DNA from: Glaciimonas sp. PAMC28666
Lineage (GTDB): Bacteria; Pseudomonadota; Gammaproteobacteria; Burkholderiales; Burkholderiaceae_D
Reading direction: 5' to 3'
Length of the DNA: 64,000 nt
Assembly: GCF_016917355.1 (NCBI RefSeq)
Contig: NZ_CP070304.1
Coordinates: forward strand, 1,984,001 to 2,048,000
A model generated the notes under the pieces. The model was not told the origin of the DNA. It ran no database searches and saw only the letters and a program-made list of their open reading frames with translations. Below are positions 38,333-47,939 of the stretch, one piece after another (position 1 is the stretch's first letter; the number at the start of each line of letters is the position of its first letter). The translations under genes and the position numbers were made by a program.

Positions 38333-38905
38333 TCAATCTTGTCTGGTTTTGACCAGTTTGTTCACATCGAATCCTTGTGCTGCAATCCTTGCCAGCGCAG
38401 ATTGATAGCTTGGTTCGGGCAAGACCGGTGACCGTGAGAGGACCCATAAATAATCGCGCGCCGGCGTACCCACCACAGCATAAGAATAGTCAGGCGCCAG
38501 ATCAATCACCCAATAATCGCCCCATACAAACGGCAGCCAGGACAGCCAGGCCGGTGCGAAGCGCACTTTTAACCTCGAATTGGTAGCGCTACCTAATTCG
38601 CCTGTTGGTCCGCTGCCAGCAGCCACGCGCGCGATGCCGACTACCTCATCCATCGAGCCGTCGTTTTTTTTACAGCGATTGGTCACGTCGATTTTGCCAT
38701 CCGGCCGCGCACGATATTCAGCAGTCACATTACCCGCACAGGATTTTTGAAAGCGATTCGGAAAGCGGGCGATCTCATACCATTTTCCCGCATAACGATT
38801 GACGTCAATTGAGGGCACCGCAATTACGTCCTGCGCTAGCGTTATCGAAGGGGATAGCATTGCCAACAACACAAGAGATGTTAAAAAAATAACAATCCTT
38901 CTCAT
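38333..38905 (-). CDS. blc: Bacterial lipocalin (Blc-like)
   Basis: 190 residues. A signal peptide (residues 1 to about 24, ending TLA) has no lipobox cysteine, so the protein is predicted to be soluble in the periplasm, unlike E. coli Blc. The lipocalin signature VNRYAGKWYEIARFPNRFQKSC, the segment NRCKKNDGSMDEVVGIARV and DYSYAVVGTPARDYLWVLSRSP are conserved. Blc binds lysophospholipids. The gene overlaps rsmG by four bases (38902-38905). Confidence 0.9.
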   Translation of the reverse strand: MRRIVIFLTSLVLLAMLSPSITLAQDVIAVPSIDVNRYAGKWYEIARFPNRFQKSCAGNVTAEYRARPDGKIDVTNRCKKNDGSMDEVVGIARVAAGSGPTGELGSATNSRLKVRFAPAWLSWLPFVWGDYWVIDLAPDYSYAVVGTPARDYLWVLSRSPVLPEPSYQSALARIAAQGFDVNKLVKTRQD

Positions 38906-39573
38906 TGCCCGGCTCTTTTTATAAAAATCAGATGGCGTTCAGCATCAAGTCCGGGAACGGCGATCGGACGTATCTCAGAGACTTCCCAACCGGCTGGTAG
39001 CCGTTCCAGTTCAGCGTCAGGTTGTAGACCTTTCAAGGCAATAAACTGGCCATCATCCGCTAATAAATGGGCCGACCAGTTAATGAAATCCGCTAGGTCG
39101 GCAAAAGCACGCGATGTGATGACGTCGAATTTATGCGGTACTTCAAGCTCCTCTACCCTGGCCGTGTACACACGAACATTTTTCAGCCCCATTTCGGCTT
39201 TCACCTGGGTCAAAAAGGCGGTTTTTTTGTGTACGGTATCGATCATCGACACGCGCATAGTCGGCTGGGATGTTAAAGCCCAAATAGCTAATATCATTCC
39301 CGGAAGTCCGCCACCTGCGCCGACGTCCAGCACGTTTTCGGCACCAGAAAATGCGGGGACCACTGCCAATGAATCTAGCAAATGATGCGTCATCATTTGC
39401 TCGGGGTCTCTTATCGACGTCAGGTTATAGGTTTTATTCCACTTTGAAAGCATCGTCAGGTAGGTCAACAATTGCGCTTGCTGGAGGTCATTGAGCACGA
39501 TACCCAAGGTGCCCGCTCCCTCTCGTAAAGTGGTGGCAAGCAAGCCGTCGGGGTTGGTGTCTACTTGACTCAT
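38902..39573 (-). CDS. rsmG: 16S rRNA (guanine527-N7)-methyltransferase RsmG
   Basis: 223 residues. A Rossmann methyltransferase: VLDVGAGGGLPGMILAI is the SAM motif, and KWNKTYNLTSIRDPEQMMTHHLLDSLAVV and DVITSRAFADLADFINWS are specific for RsmG (GidB). It methylates G527 of 16S rRNA; loss gives low-level streptomycin resistance in other bacteria. It lies 89 bp after mnmG. Confidence 0.97.
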   Translation of the reverse strand: MSQVDTNPDGLLATTLREGAGTLGIVLNDLQQAQLLTYLTMLSKWNKTYNLTSIRDPEQMMTHHLLDSLAVVPAFSGAENVLDVGAGGGLPGMILAIWALTSQPTMRVSMIDTVHKKTAFLTQVKAEMGLKNVRVYTARVEELEVPHKFDVITSRAFADLADFINWSAHLLADDGQFIALKGLQPDAELERLPAGWEVSEIRPIAVPGLDAERHLIFIKRAGQ

Positions 39574-39662
39574 CGTGGCATTCTTTCAGTATCTCGGCAA
39601 AGGTGTGACGGTGGTGGCATGGTGCAGCAAGGACGCGTCTGAATTAGCAGACGCATCGCAAG

Positions 39663-41600
39663 TTAAGCCGCCTGATCGCTGCTATCAATAAGTTTGTCGA
39701 CTTTTTTCATGCTGCCCTTTTTTACGTGGACCAGTAATAAGGACAGCGCGGCAGGAGTGACACCGGCAATTCGCGACGCCTGACCAAACGTTTCCGGACG
39801 ATGCTGATGCAGCTTTTGCCGCACTTCCATCGACAACGACTGCACTTGCATGTAGTCGAAATCGGCGGGAAACTTCAAGTTCTCGCTATGTTCGTGCCGC
39901 TCGACTTCACGCGCCTGGCGATCGATGTATCCTGCATATTTGAGCTGAATTTCTAGCTGTTCTTTGACCGTACCATCGACAACCCCCGGGCCGCTAAGAT
40001 CCTGCCCATCAATGCCCTTTAATGTCATCAGAGCATCATAAGTGACATTTGGACGTCGTAGCAAATCGGACAACGCGTACTCACGTTGAATTGCTACGCC
40101 GATAACTCGCTCAGCCTCCGCATCGGATAAGATCCTCGGATTCACCCACGTGGAACGCAGGCGCTCCATTTCGAGGGCGACCGCCTCACGTTTTTTCTCG
40201 AACTGTTCCCACTGCGCATCGCCAACGCAGCCAAGCAGACGGCCGATTTCGGTCAAGCGTAAATCGGCGTTATCTTCGCGCAGACTCAGGCGATACTCGG
40301 CACGACTGGTGAACATGCGATACGGTTCCAGAACGCCCTGCGTAATCAGATCATCGACGAGCACGCCCAGATACGCCTCATCCCGGCGTGGAGTCCATGC
40401 ATCGCGTTCTTGTGTCTGCAAGGCCGCATTCAGGCCCGCCAGCATGCCTTGTGCTGCGGCTTCTTCGTAACCGGTAGTGCCGTTGATTTGACCGGCGAAG
40501 TACAGGCCGTTGATCAGTTTTGTCTCCAACGAAGCCTTCAGGCCCCGTGGGTCAAAATAGTCATACTCGATGGCATAACCTGGGCGCAAAATGTGGGCGT
40601 TTTCCAACCCCTTCATTGATTGCACCAGAGCTAGCTGTACATCAAACGGCAAACTTGTAGAAATTCCGTTTGGATAATACTCGTTAGTCGTCAAGCCTTC
40701 GGGTTCAAGAAATATCTGATGCGAGTCTTTGCCAGCGAACCGGTGAATTTTATCTTCAATCGATGGGCAATAACGCGGACCGACACCTTCAATCACGCCG
40801 GTATACATCGGGCTGCGATCAAGCCCCGCACGGATAATGTCGTGGGTCTGCAAGTTCGTATGGGTAATCCAGCAAGGCATCTGCGCCGGGTGCATTGCTG
40901 CGTTCCCCATCACCGAAAATACCGGAACCGGGTCCAGATCACCGGGCTGCGGTTGCATCACCGAAAAATCAATGGTGCGGCCGTCAATCCTTGGCGGCGT
41001 ACCGGTTTTCAGTCGACCTTGCGGGAGCTTTAACTCTTTCAAGCGTGCGGATAGGGAAATAGCAGGAGGATCCCCCGCCCTCCCCGCCGCATAGTTATTT
41101 AAACCGACGTGAATTTTTCCATCAAGAAATGTTCCTGTTGTGAGGACCACAGCCCGGCTCAGAAAGCGTATGCCGACTTGGGTCACCGCACCAATGACGC
41201 GATCGCCCTCCACGATAAGATCATCGACAGCCTGCTGAAACAACCAAAGATTCGGCTGATTTTCGAGCCGTGAGCGGATCGCCTGCTTGTATAAGATTCG
41301 GTCTGCTTGCGCCCGAGTAGCGCGTACCGCCGGACCTTTAGAGGAATTTAAAATCCTAAACTGAATCCCTGCTTCATCGGTAGCGATCGCCATCGCGCCA
41401 CCCATTGCATCCACCTCTTTTACCAGATGCCCTTTCCCAATTCCTCCAATGGAAGGATTACATGACATCTGACCTAAAGTCTCGATGTTATGCGTTAGCA
41501 GTAGAGTTTTTTGGCCCATGCGTGCAGAGGCCAAGGCGGCTTCGGTACCGGCATGGCCGCCACCGACAACGATTACATCAAAATTTGTAGGAAAGAGCAT
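39663..41600 (-). CDS. mnmG: tRNA uridine-5-carboxymethylaminomethyl modification enzyme MnmG
   Basis: 645 residues, normal length. The FAD motif is [22 protein letters not shown]. The two GidA signatures [12 protein letters not shown] and [21 protein letters not shown]-like (here [21 protein letters not shown]) are present, with a C-terminal helical MnmE- and tRNA-binding domain. It acts with MnmE, whose gene end is at the left edge of this window. It heads a run of rsmG, lipocalin, lysE, parA and parB. Two parS sites lie 190-260 bp upstream. Confidence 0.98.
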   Translation of the reverse strand: MLFPTNFDVIVVGGGHAGTEAALASARMGQKTLLLTHNIETLGQMSCNPSIGGIGKGHLVKEVDAMGGAMAIATDEAGIQFRILNSSKGPAVRATRAQADRILYKQAIRSRLENQPNLWLFQQAVDDLIVEGDRVIGAVTQVGIRFLSRAVVLTTGTFLDGKIHVGLNNYAAGRAGDPPAISLSARLKELKLPQGRLKTGTPPRIDGRTIDFSVMQPQPGDLDPVPVFSVMGNAAMHPAQMPCWITHTNLQTHDIIRAGLDRSPMYTGVIEGVGPRYCPSIEDKIHRFAGKDSHQIFLEPEGLTTNEYYPNGISTSLPFDVQLALVQSMKGLENAHILRPGYAIEYDYFDPRGLKASLETKLINGLYFAGQINGTTGYEEAAAQGMLAGLNAALQTQERDAWTPRRDEAYLGVLVDDLITQGVLEPYRMFTSRAEYRLSLREDNADLRLTEIGRLLGCVGDAQWEQFEKKREAVALEMERLRSTWVNPRILSDAEAERVIGVAIQREYALSDLLRRPNVTYDALMTLKGIDGQDLSGPGVVDGTVKEQLEIQLKYAGYIDRQAREVERHEHSENLKFPADFDYMQVQSLSMEVRQKLHQHRPETFGQASRIAGVTPAALSLLLVHVKKGSMKKVDKLIDSSDQAA

Positions 41601-41786
41601 GGAGCGCCTCGATGAGAGGGTGAACAGAGGCGTGATTATAAATCCATTTCGTGCCGAATGCCGACTTGTTGCGCTGGCTGTGGTAAAGGTGAAGTAATGG
41701 CCTGGCGTTCACATGGCACTAGAGCTTATTCCACACTTCGGTTTAAAAGAAGTAACAAACTTAATTCCAAGCCATTTTTTGCCGAC

Positions 41787-41802
41787 GGTTCCACGTGAAA
41801 CA
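41787..41802. other. parS: parS site 1 (ParB-binding)
   Basis: GGTTCCACGTGAAACA, 14 of 16 matches to the general parS consensus TGTTTCACGTGAAACA. It shares the 17-mer GTTCCACGTGAAACAAT with site 2. It lies upstream of mnmG, the usual origin-proximal place for parS. Confidence 0.85.
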
Positions 41803-41840
41803 ATTGAAAGAACAAACTTAGTTACAAGAGAAAGTCCCGT

Positions 41841-41856
41841 TGTTCCACGTGAAACA
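41841..41856. other. parS: parS site 2 (ParB-binding)
   Basis: TGTTCCACGTGAAACA, 15 of 16 matches to the parS consensus; the only difference is C for T at position 5, shared with site 1. The two sites are 54 bp apart and sit in a tandem duplication that also repeats AACAAACTTA (41754 and 41811). Confidence 0.9.
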
Positions 41857-42140
41857 ATGCCGTACTTTAAAACCGCTTCGTAATCGCTGCCTTAAATAAC
41901 CTCGACGCCATGAATAATGCGGAGACAGAAAAACGGAAAAATAGAAAAATCGGGGGCTACCTACACCAGGGCCTAAAACCCGTCATAAATCGCACTCGAT
42001 GCCCAACCGATGCAGAAGGATGAACTTTCGATCCTTCTAATGTTTTGCCAAATGTTTGTATCGCCGAATGTTAGAGAAATCGTCCTTTGTCATTACCCGA
42101 CTAGCGACGGCCCAATTTGCAAGGATTCGTCATTCAATCC

Positions 42141-42170
42141 TTGCCAATAAGAATGATTCTCATCTATAAT
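42141..42170 (+). promoter_or_regulatory. Haem-uptake promoter with Fur box in the spacer
   Basis: TTGCCA (-35, 42141-42146) and TATAAT (-10, 42165-42170) with an 18-bp spacer. The spacer and -10 carry GAATGATTCTCATC, which matches the Fur consensus core AATGATAATCATT at 10 of 13 positions. Fur-Fe bound here would block RNA polymerase. The 5' leader before the receptor ATG would be about 110 nt. The rest of 41601-42286 holds only the parS sites. Confidence 0.75.
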
Positions 42171-42286
42171 ACTTTTTCGATGTTCTTGCTGCTACGCGTG
42201 CGGCAAGTTTCAATCTCCCACCTTGTTTAAGCCAGCCGCAACATACCGTCGCCAGCCAATAATTTTTTATTGACCTTGGAGTACGT

Positions 42287-44569
42287 ATGTTTTCCTCCGC
42301 ATCCCAGCTTCCGTTATCGGAGCTTGCTGCCGCTACACGTTTTCTCGCCTTCATCGTAGCCATCTCTTCATTGCCAGCTTCAGCGCAGTCATTACAAACC
42401 AGCCCTATCATTGCCTCCACTCTAACGGCCTCAAACTCCGCCTCTGATCGTGCCTTAGAAGAAATATCGGTTACAGCCACGCGCTCTGAAACGCCGGTCT
42501 CCCGTACGCCAAGTAGTATCTCCGTGATTAAAGCCGCTACGATTGAGGAGCAACAGGTCAAAGACATCAAGGATTTGCTGCGCTACGAACCCGGCGTCAC
42601 CGTCAGACGCGGGCCCTATCGCCCCGCCACCGCTGCGGCAGCGGGCGGACGCGGCGGTAACGAGGGCGTCAACATTCGCGGGCTGGAAGGCAACCGCATC
42701 TTACTGATGGAAGATGGTATTCGACTCCCCAGCGCATTTTCGTTTGGGCCACTGGAAGCGGGACGTGGTGATTATGGCGATATGGATCTATATAAACGGG
42801 TGGAAATATTGCGCGGTCCAGCCTCATCCATGTATGGCAGTGACGGCCTGACCGGTGCCGTGAATTTCATCACCAAGGATCCCGGCGATTTTCTCGATAT
42901 CTTCCGCAAACCGACCTATTTTTCGATCAAGCCTTCGTACGATTCGATGGATGGCAGTATTTCCACCACCGCAGTCGCAGCCTTAGGCGATGAGCGCTTT
43001 CAGGCCATGCTGATAGCTAACACGCGTCAAGGCCATGAAGTAAAAAATCAGGGCCAACGCAATATCGTCGGCCCAAATCGGGATGCCGCCAATCCGCAGA
43101 ACAGCGACAGCAATTCGTTACTTGGTAAGGTGGTTTTCGCTGCAACCCCGCGCGACAAATTGACACTCACTCTCCTCCATCACGAAGGCAAAACCACGTC
43201 GGATGTCTTGTCAGCCATCACGCCCTCGACGCTGGCGCTGAGGGCTAACGACAGTGTGGAGCGCAATCGGTACAGCCTTGATTACGATTTCAGCGACACC
43301 AAAGCGAATGGCAGCTGGTTATTTCAAAACGCCCACGTGAAACTTTATTATCAGGACGCTAATAACCATCAAAACTCGTATGAACAACGACGACCTGCTG
43401 CAGACCGAACGCGAGACAACATTTACGAAGAGAACACGCTCGGCGGCTCTGCGCAAGCGGAAAGCACTTTCGGCACGGGTTCGTTGCAGCACAAACTCAT
43501 ATACGGTTTCGACACCAGCACAGCGCGTATCAGCGGTGTGCGTAACGGCACCGTTCCGGGCGTTGGTGAGTCTCCTTTCCCCAATAAAGCTTTCCCGGAT
43601 ACGGACTACACATTGTTCGGCGCTTTCCTGCAAGATGAAATCGCGCTGACACCTCAAGGTAAATTGACGTTGGTGCCTGGAGTACGCTTCGATTCGTACC
43701 GGCTATCGCCACAAAAGAATAATCCCGCATACACCGGACAGGCTACTTCCTCCAGCGGCCAGGCGGTCTCACCAAGGTTGGCTCTAATGCTCGCGATCAA
43801 CCCCGCGCTTGTTCCCTATATTCAATATGCGCGCGGCTTCCGCACTCCAACCCCGGATCAGGTCAATAACAGTTTCGGCAATCCGATGTTCGGGTACGCC
43901 ACAATTGGCAATCCAGATTTAAAACCTGAGACCAGCAACACCATCGAGGTGGGTCTACGCGGCAAAATAAATACCGATGGAAACAGCGTGCTGCGCTACA
44001 GCACCGCGGCATTTACCGGTCGCTACAAGAACTTTATCTCTCAGGAAATCATTAGTGGGAGCGGCCGTCCTTATGTAAATCCTTATATTTACCAATATAT
44101 TAATTACGGCCAAGCCCGGATCAGCGGTTTGGAAGCGCGCCTCGACTGGCAATTTTCCAACGGCATCGGGATAAAAACCGGGATGGCCTACACCAAAGGT
44201 TCAACCGAGTCCGATGGTCAAAGCAAGCCGCTCGACACGGTCAACCCCTTCATGGCGGTACTTGGGTTACGTTACGAACCGAGCGAACGTTGGTTTGCTC
44301 AGGCTGACATTAGTTATCAGGCAGGCAAGCGTCGTAGTGATATTTCTACAGCAACTTATTTCGCGCCGCCTTCGGCCACCATCGCGGATTTGCGGGCGGG
44401 GTTCAACTTCACGAAATTCGCCACGCTATATGCCGGAGTGAGCAATTTATTCGACAACAAATATTGGAACTGGTCGGACGTGCGTGGATTAGCTCAGAAC
44501 TCCACTGTGAAAGACGCCTATACCGCGCCCGGACGCACCTTCAATATCGGTCTTAAATTGCAATACTAA
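42287..44569 (+). CDS. hmuR: TonB-dependent haem/haemoglobin receptor
   Basis: 760 residues. A signal peptide (to about residue 34) is followed by a TonB box-like EISVTATRSE, a plug domain (ISVIKAATIEEQQVKDIKDLLRYEPGVTV, NIRGLEGNRILLMEDGIRLP, VEILRGPASSMYGSDGLTGAVNFIT) and a beta-barrel ending GRTFNIGLKLQY with the expected aromatic terminus. YARGFRTPTPDQVNNSFGNP and NPDLKPETSNTIEVGLRG are typical of haemoglobin/haem receptors. The GGAG ribosome-binding site is 7 nt before the ATG. It is the first gene of an operon with hmuS, hmuT, hmuU and hmuV. Confidence 0.95.
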   Translation: MFSSASQLPLSELAAATRFLAFIVAISSLPASAQSLQTSPIIASTLTASNSASDRALEEISVTATRSETPVSRTPSSISVIKAATIEEQQVKDIKDLLRYEPGVTVRRGPYRPATAAAAGGRGGNEGVNIRGLEGNRILLMEDGIRLPSAFSFGPLEAGRGDYGDMDLYKRVEILRGPASSMYGSDGLTGAVNFITKDPGDFLDIFRKPTYFSIKPSYDSMDGSISTTAVAALGDERFQAMLIANTRQGHEVKNQGQRNIVGPNRDAANPQNSDSNSLLGKVVFAATPRDKLTLTLLHHEGKTTSDVLSAITPSTLALRANDSVERNRYSLDYDFSDTKANGSWLFQNAHVKLYYQDANNHQNSYEQRRPAADRTRDNIYEENTLGGSAQAESTFGTGSLQHKLIYGFDTSTARISGVRNGTVPGVGESPFPNKAFPDTDYTLFGAFLQDEIALTPQGKLTLVPGVRFDSYRLSPQKNNPAYTGQATSSSGQAVSPRLALMLAINPALVPYIQYARGFRTPTPDQVNNSFGNPMFGYATIGNPDLKPETSNTIEVGLRGKINTDGNSVLRYSTAAFTGRYKNFISQEIISGSGRPYVNPYIYQYINYGQARISGLEARLDWQFSNGIGIKTGMAYTKGSTESDGQSKPLDTVNPFMAVLGLRYEPSERWFAQADISYQAGKRRSDISTATYFAPPSATIADLRAGFNFTKFATLYAGVSNLFDNKYWNWSDVRGLAQNSTVKDAYTAPGRTFNIGLKLQY

Positions 44570-44583
44570 ACTGGAGAATCACT

Positions 44584-45672
44584 ATGCCCGCATCGATCAG
44601 ATCAAGCGCATTAATCCCATCACAGCAAACGCAACAACTGCTCTTACGGACGCGTTTTCTAAAGGCCAAAGCACAACAAAAATTACGTAATCGGGATGCC
44701 GCAACAGCGGTCGGCGTATCCGAAGGAGAAGCACTGGCAGCGTGTGTCGGATTCGAAGCGATTCGCCTCATCCCAGATTTCGTAAAGCTGTTTGAAGAAA
44801 TTCCGCAACTAGGCTCCGTCATGGCACTCACCAGAAATGACAGCGCGGTGCATGAAAAAGAAGGCGTCTATAAAAACATGTCGCACAACGGACATGTCGG
44901 CCTTGCGTTGGGCGACGAAATCGATTTGCGCATTTTTTATAGGCAATGGTTTTTCGGGTGTGCAGTGAGCGAAGAAACGCCGCGTGGCACGCAAAAAAGC
45001 TTACAGTTTTTTGATCAGCACGGAAGCGCGGTCCATAAAATATTTATGCGCGAGCACAGTGACCATGAAGCCTTCGATCAACTTATTACCCGCTGGCGCG
45101 ATCCTGACCAGCAACCGGGTATCATTGTTACGCCAGCGCTCCCGCCGGTCGCAGAAACAAGCGACGCTGCCATTGATGTAGACGGATTTCAGCAAGCATG
45201 GAGCGGCCTCACGGACACGCACCAATTTTTTGGACTTCTGCATAATTTCGGCGTTAGCCGCACACAAGCGTTACGTTTGGCCGCGCCGCAATATGTGCGG
45301 CAGGTCAACAATGACGCATTGAAAAACCTATTGAACATCGCCGCAGCAAGCACGTTGCCTATCATGATTTTCGTCGGCAATAACGGCATGATTCAAATCC
45401 ATTCCGGCCCAATTGCAAACGTTAAAGTAATGGGCGCATGGATCAATGTTCTCGATCCAGCCTTTAATCTGCATCTGCTTGAGGAGCGCATCGCTAGTAG
45501 CTGGGTTGTTACCAAACCAACCAGCGACGGTGCGGTCACTTCGCTGGAATTATTTGATGGCAACGGCCAGACTATCGCTATGCTGTTCGGTGTCCGTAAG
45601 CCAGGACAAGCTGAATTACCGGCGTGGCGTGAAGCGGCAATGCAACTGCCTGCAATGTCGGGTGCGGTATGA
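44584..45672 (+). CDS. hmuS: Haem-trafficking/degrading protein HmuS
   Basis: 362 residues, made of two related halves of the HemS/HmuS family. The N-terminal half carries RFLKAKAQQKLRNRDAATAVGVSEGEALAA, LPQLGSVMALTRNDSAVHEKEGVYKNM and DHEAFDQLI; the second half repeats the pattern (LHNFGVSRTQALRLAAPQYVRQV, TLPIMIFVGNNGMIQIHSGPI). It handles haem in the cytoplasm after import. It starts 14 bp after the receptor and overlaps hmuT by four bases. Confidence 0.95.
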   Translation: MPASIRSSALIPSQQTQQLLLRTRFLKAKAQQKLRNRDAATAVGVSEGEALAACVGFEAIRLIPDFVKLFEEIPQLGSVMALTRNDSAVHEKEGVYKNMSHNGHVGLALGDEIDLRIFYRQWFFGCAVSEETPRGTQKSLQFFDQHGSAVHKIFMREHSDHEAFDQLITRWRDPDQQPGIIVTPALPPVAETSDAAIDVDGFQQAWSGLTDTHQFFGLLHNFGVSRTQALRLAAPQYVRQVNNDALKNLLNIAAASTLPIMIFVGNNGMIQIHSGPIANVKVMGAWINVLDPAFNLHLLEERIASSWVVTKPTSDGAVTSLELFDGNGQTIAMLFGVRKPGQAELPAWREAAMQLPAMSGAV

Positions 45673-46664
45673 ATAGTGCTTGCAGCATAGGCCGCCGCCG
45701 CGTCATCCTGGGCGGCATCAGCGGCATCAGCGGCATCAACGGCATCAACGGCTTGGTCGGCCTGGGCGGATTAATGCGTGCCAGTGCCGCGCTGATTCCC
45801 CTTCTTGCCGTTCCTTCGCACAACGCCGATGCACAGAAAAGCCGCCCAGCCGCAGCCGCCAGTCCCCTCCGCGTTGCTGTCGCCGGCGGAGCAATTACGG
45901 AGATCGTTTATGCACTGAATGCGCAAGCTATGCTAGTTGGTGCCGATACTACCAGTACCTATCCACCTGCCGCGCAATTACTGGCAAAGATTGGCTATCA
46001 AAGAGCACTCTCTGCCGAAGGCGTCCTGTCGCTGCATCCGGATCTGCTGTTAACCTCAGCCGAGGCCGGACCGCCCGTGGCCCTGGCGCAAATTGCTGCC
46101 GCTGGCGTAAAAGTCATCAAACTGGGGGATCATCACGATATTCAGGTCGTCCGCGATCGCATTCGGGGAACCGCTCTTGCGCTCAATTTATCAGCTCGGG
46201 GCGTTAGCTTATTGCAGCGCTTTAACAGCGAATGGCAGGTGGCCCTGGAAACGGTCAAACGGCATCGGCAAGCCGGCAAGACACCGCCGCGCGTGATGTT
46301 CGTCCTTAGTCATAGCGGCACCCAGGCGATGGTAGCCGGACGCGATACGGCCGCCGACGCCATGATTCGCTACGCGGGTGCGACCAATGCACTCGGGGGC
46401 GAAGACAGCGCTGGCGGATACAGAGGCTACAAGCCGCTTACGGCCGAAAGTGCTGCCATGGCCTCACCCGATATATTAATCATCACCAGCGAGGGTTTAG
46501 AGGCTATTGGCGGCACTTCCAGGCTGATCGAGACACCAGGTCTGGCGCTGACCCCGGCAGCCAGGAACCGGCGTGTGGTCGGGAACATGGATTCGTTGTT
46601 TTTGCTTGGGTTCGGACCGCGCATGCCGGAAGCGTTAATCAAGCTCTCGGCACAGCTGGTCTGA
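45669..46664 (+). CDS. hmuT: Haem ABC transporter periplasmic binding protein HmuT
   Basis: 331 residues, class III (BtuF/HmuT) binding protein. RVAVAGGAITEIVYALNAQAMLVGADTTSTYP, LSLHPDLLLTSAEAGPP and VRDRIRGTALALNLS are typical. The N-terminus has a twin-arginine-like GRRRVILGG followed by GISGISGINGIN, coded by four 9-bp repeats. This could be a Tat signal, though the hydrophobic core is unusually Gly-rich. The ATG overlaps the hmuS stop. Confidence 0.93.
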   Translation: MNSACSIGRRRVILGGISGISGINGINGLVGLGGLMRASAALIPLLAVPSHNADAQKSRPAAAASPLRVAVAGGAITEIVYALNAQAMLVGADTTSTYPPAAQLLAKIGYQRALSAEGVLSLHPDLLLTSAEAGPPVALAQIAAAGVKVIKLGDHHDIQVVRDRIRGTALALNLSARGVSLLQRFNSEWQVALETVKRHRQAGKTPPRVMFVLSHSGTQAMVAGRDTAADAMIRYAGATNALGGEDSAGGYRGYKPLTAESAAMASPDILIITSEGLEAIGGTSRLIETPGLALTPAARNRRVVGNMDSLFLLGFGPRMPEALIKLSAQLV

Positions 46665-46706
46665 TGCGCGCTAATTAAACGCCCACCAAATTCAACAAGC
46701 ACGCGT

Positions 46707-47900
46707 GTGGTTCGACCCTGGCTTAATCAAGCAAACATTCGCATGCAGACATTCACAAGGACGAAGAAATCTGTTTTATCGCATCAACCTTTACTTTCTC
46801 AAAGTCCTATGTCCTCATCCCTTTCTTATGTCGATAGCGGCGCTATACAACCGCTTGTATCGTCTCAATCGCGGCACCGACTGGTCCTGATCGGCTTGGT
46901 GCTGCTGCTATGTGTTACCACCCTTCTGTGCGCAGCGTTGGGTGCTTATCGCATCGATCTTTTACAGATTCCAAGGTTGCTCTGGTCTGAAGCTGATCTG
47001 AATCTCAATGAAATGCAAGCACGCGCAGTGCTTGTGAATATTCGCCTGCCGCGTGTCTTCCTTGCGATTTTAGTTGGTTGTGGCTTCGGTGCGGCGGGCA
47101 GTTCAATGCAGGCGTTATTTCGTAATCCGCTTGCCGACCCTGGCTTGATCGGCGTATCAAGCGGTGCGGCACTTGGTGCAGCGCTGGTCATCGTATTAGG
47201 CTCCGCATTCTGGCCGGCAGCGTTGCAATTTAGCGGTATGTACGCACCCATGCTGGCCGCTTTTGCGGGCGCATTACTGGTGGCCACGATGGTCTACAAA
47301 ATTGCCGCCAGTCGCGGCCGCCTGGCCCTGCCGTTGCTGCTGTTGGCTGGCATCGCAATCAATGCGGTGACCGGGGCCGGAATCGGTCTGCTTACTTATA
47401 TCGCCAGTGATAACCAACTGCGTACGCTCACCTTCTGGAATCTGGGGAGTCTGGCAGGAGCGCAATGGTCTCTCTTAACCATCGCCGCGCCGGTTGTTTT
47501 CCTGTGTATGGCTGTCTTAGGACGTCACGCCGCAGCACTTAACGTCATGCTGTTAGGCGAAGCAGAAGCCCAACATTTAGGCGTATCGGTTCTCGTCATA
47601 AAACGCACGGTATTAGTCGCCAGTGCGCTCTGCGTCGGTGCGCTGGTGGCCTGCACTGGCACCATCGGGTTCATTGGACTCGTCGCGCCGCACTGCATAC
47701 GCCTTGCCTGCGGGCCGGATCAACGGATCGTTCTCCCCGGTGCCATTCTGTTCGGTGCCATCCTCACGCTAGTGGCCGATTGCGTAGCGCGCACTATCGT
47801 CGCTCCTGCAGAAATGCCGCTGGGAATTTTGACCGCACTATTGGGCGGCCCGTTCTTTCTGGCGCTACTGTGGCGACGGCGCGGCCAGCTAGGATTGTAA
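46707..47900 (+). CDS. hmuU: Haem ABC transporter permease HmuU
   Basis: Up to 397 residues, FecCD/BtuC family with about ten membrane helices. VNIRLPRVFLAILVGCGFGAAGSSMQALFRNPLADPGLIGVSSGAALGAA and CTGTIGFIGLVAPHCIRL are hallmark segments. The GTG at 46707 is the longest start. ATG 46743 or ATG 46809 (MSSSLSYVDSG) is more likely, because the first 34 residues are not conserved, but no candidate has a strong ribosome-binding site. It forms the haem channel with HmuV. Confidence 0.93.
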   Translation: MVRPWLNQANIRMQTFTRTKKSVLSHQPLLSQSPMSSSLSYVDSGAIQPLVSSQSRHRLVLIGLVLLLCVTTLLCAALGAYRIDLLQIPRLLWSEADLNLNEMQARAVLVNIRLPRVFLAILVGCGFGAAGSSMQALFRNPLADPGLIGVSSGAALGAALVIVLGSAFWPAALQFSGMYAPMLAAFAGALLVATMVYKIAASRGRLALPLLLLAGIAINAVTGAGIGLLTYIASDNQLRTLTFWNLGSLAGAQWSLLTIAAPVVFLCMAVLGRHAAALNVMLLGEAEAQHLGVSVLVIKRTVLVASALCVGALVACTGTIGFIGLVAPHCIRLACGPDQRIVLPGAILFGAILTLVADCVARTIVAPAEMPLGILTALLGGPFFLALLWRRRGQLGL

Positions 47901-47939
47901 CCGCCGCTCTCTAATCTATAAATAAGGACAGCCAGCACC

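Noticed and set aside
40141-40158. parS-like CCCACGTGGAACG inside mnmG
   Set aside because: Several mismatches to the parS consensus, and it codes for a normal MnmG segment; the good sites are at 41787 and 41841.
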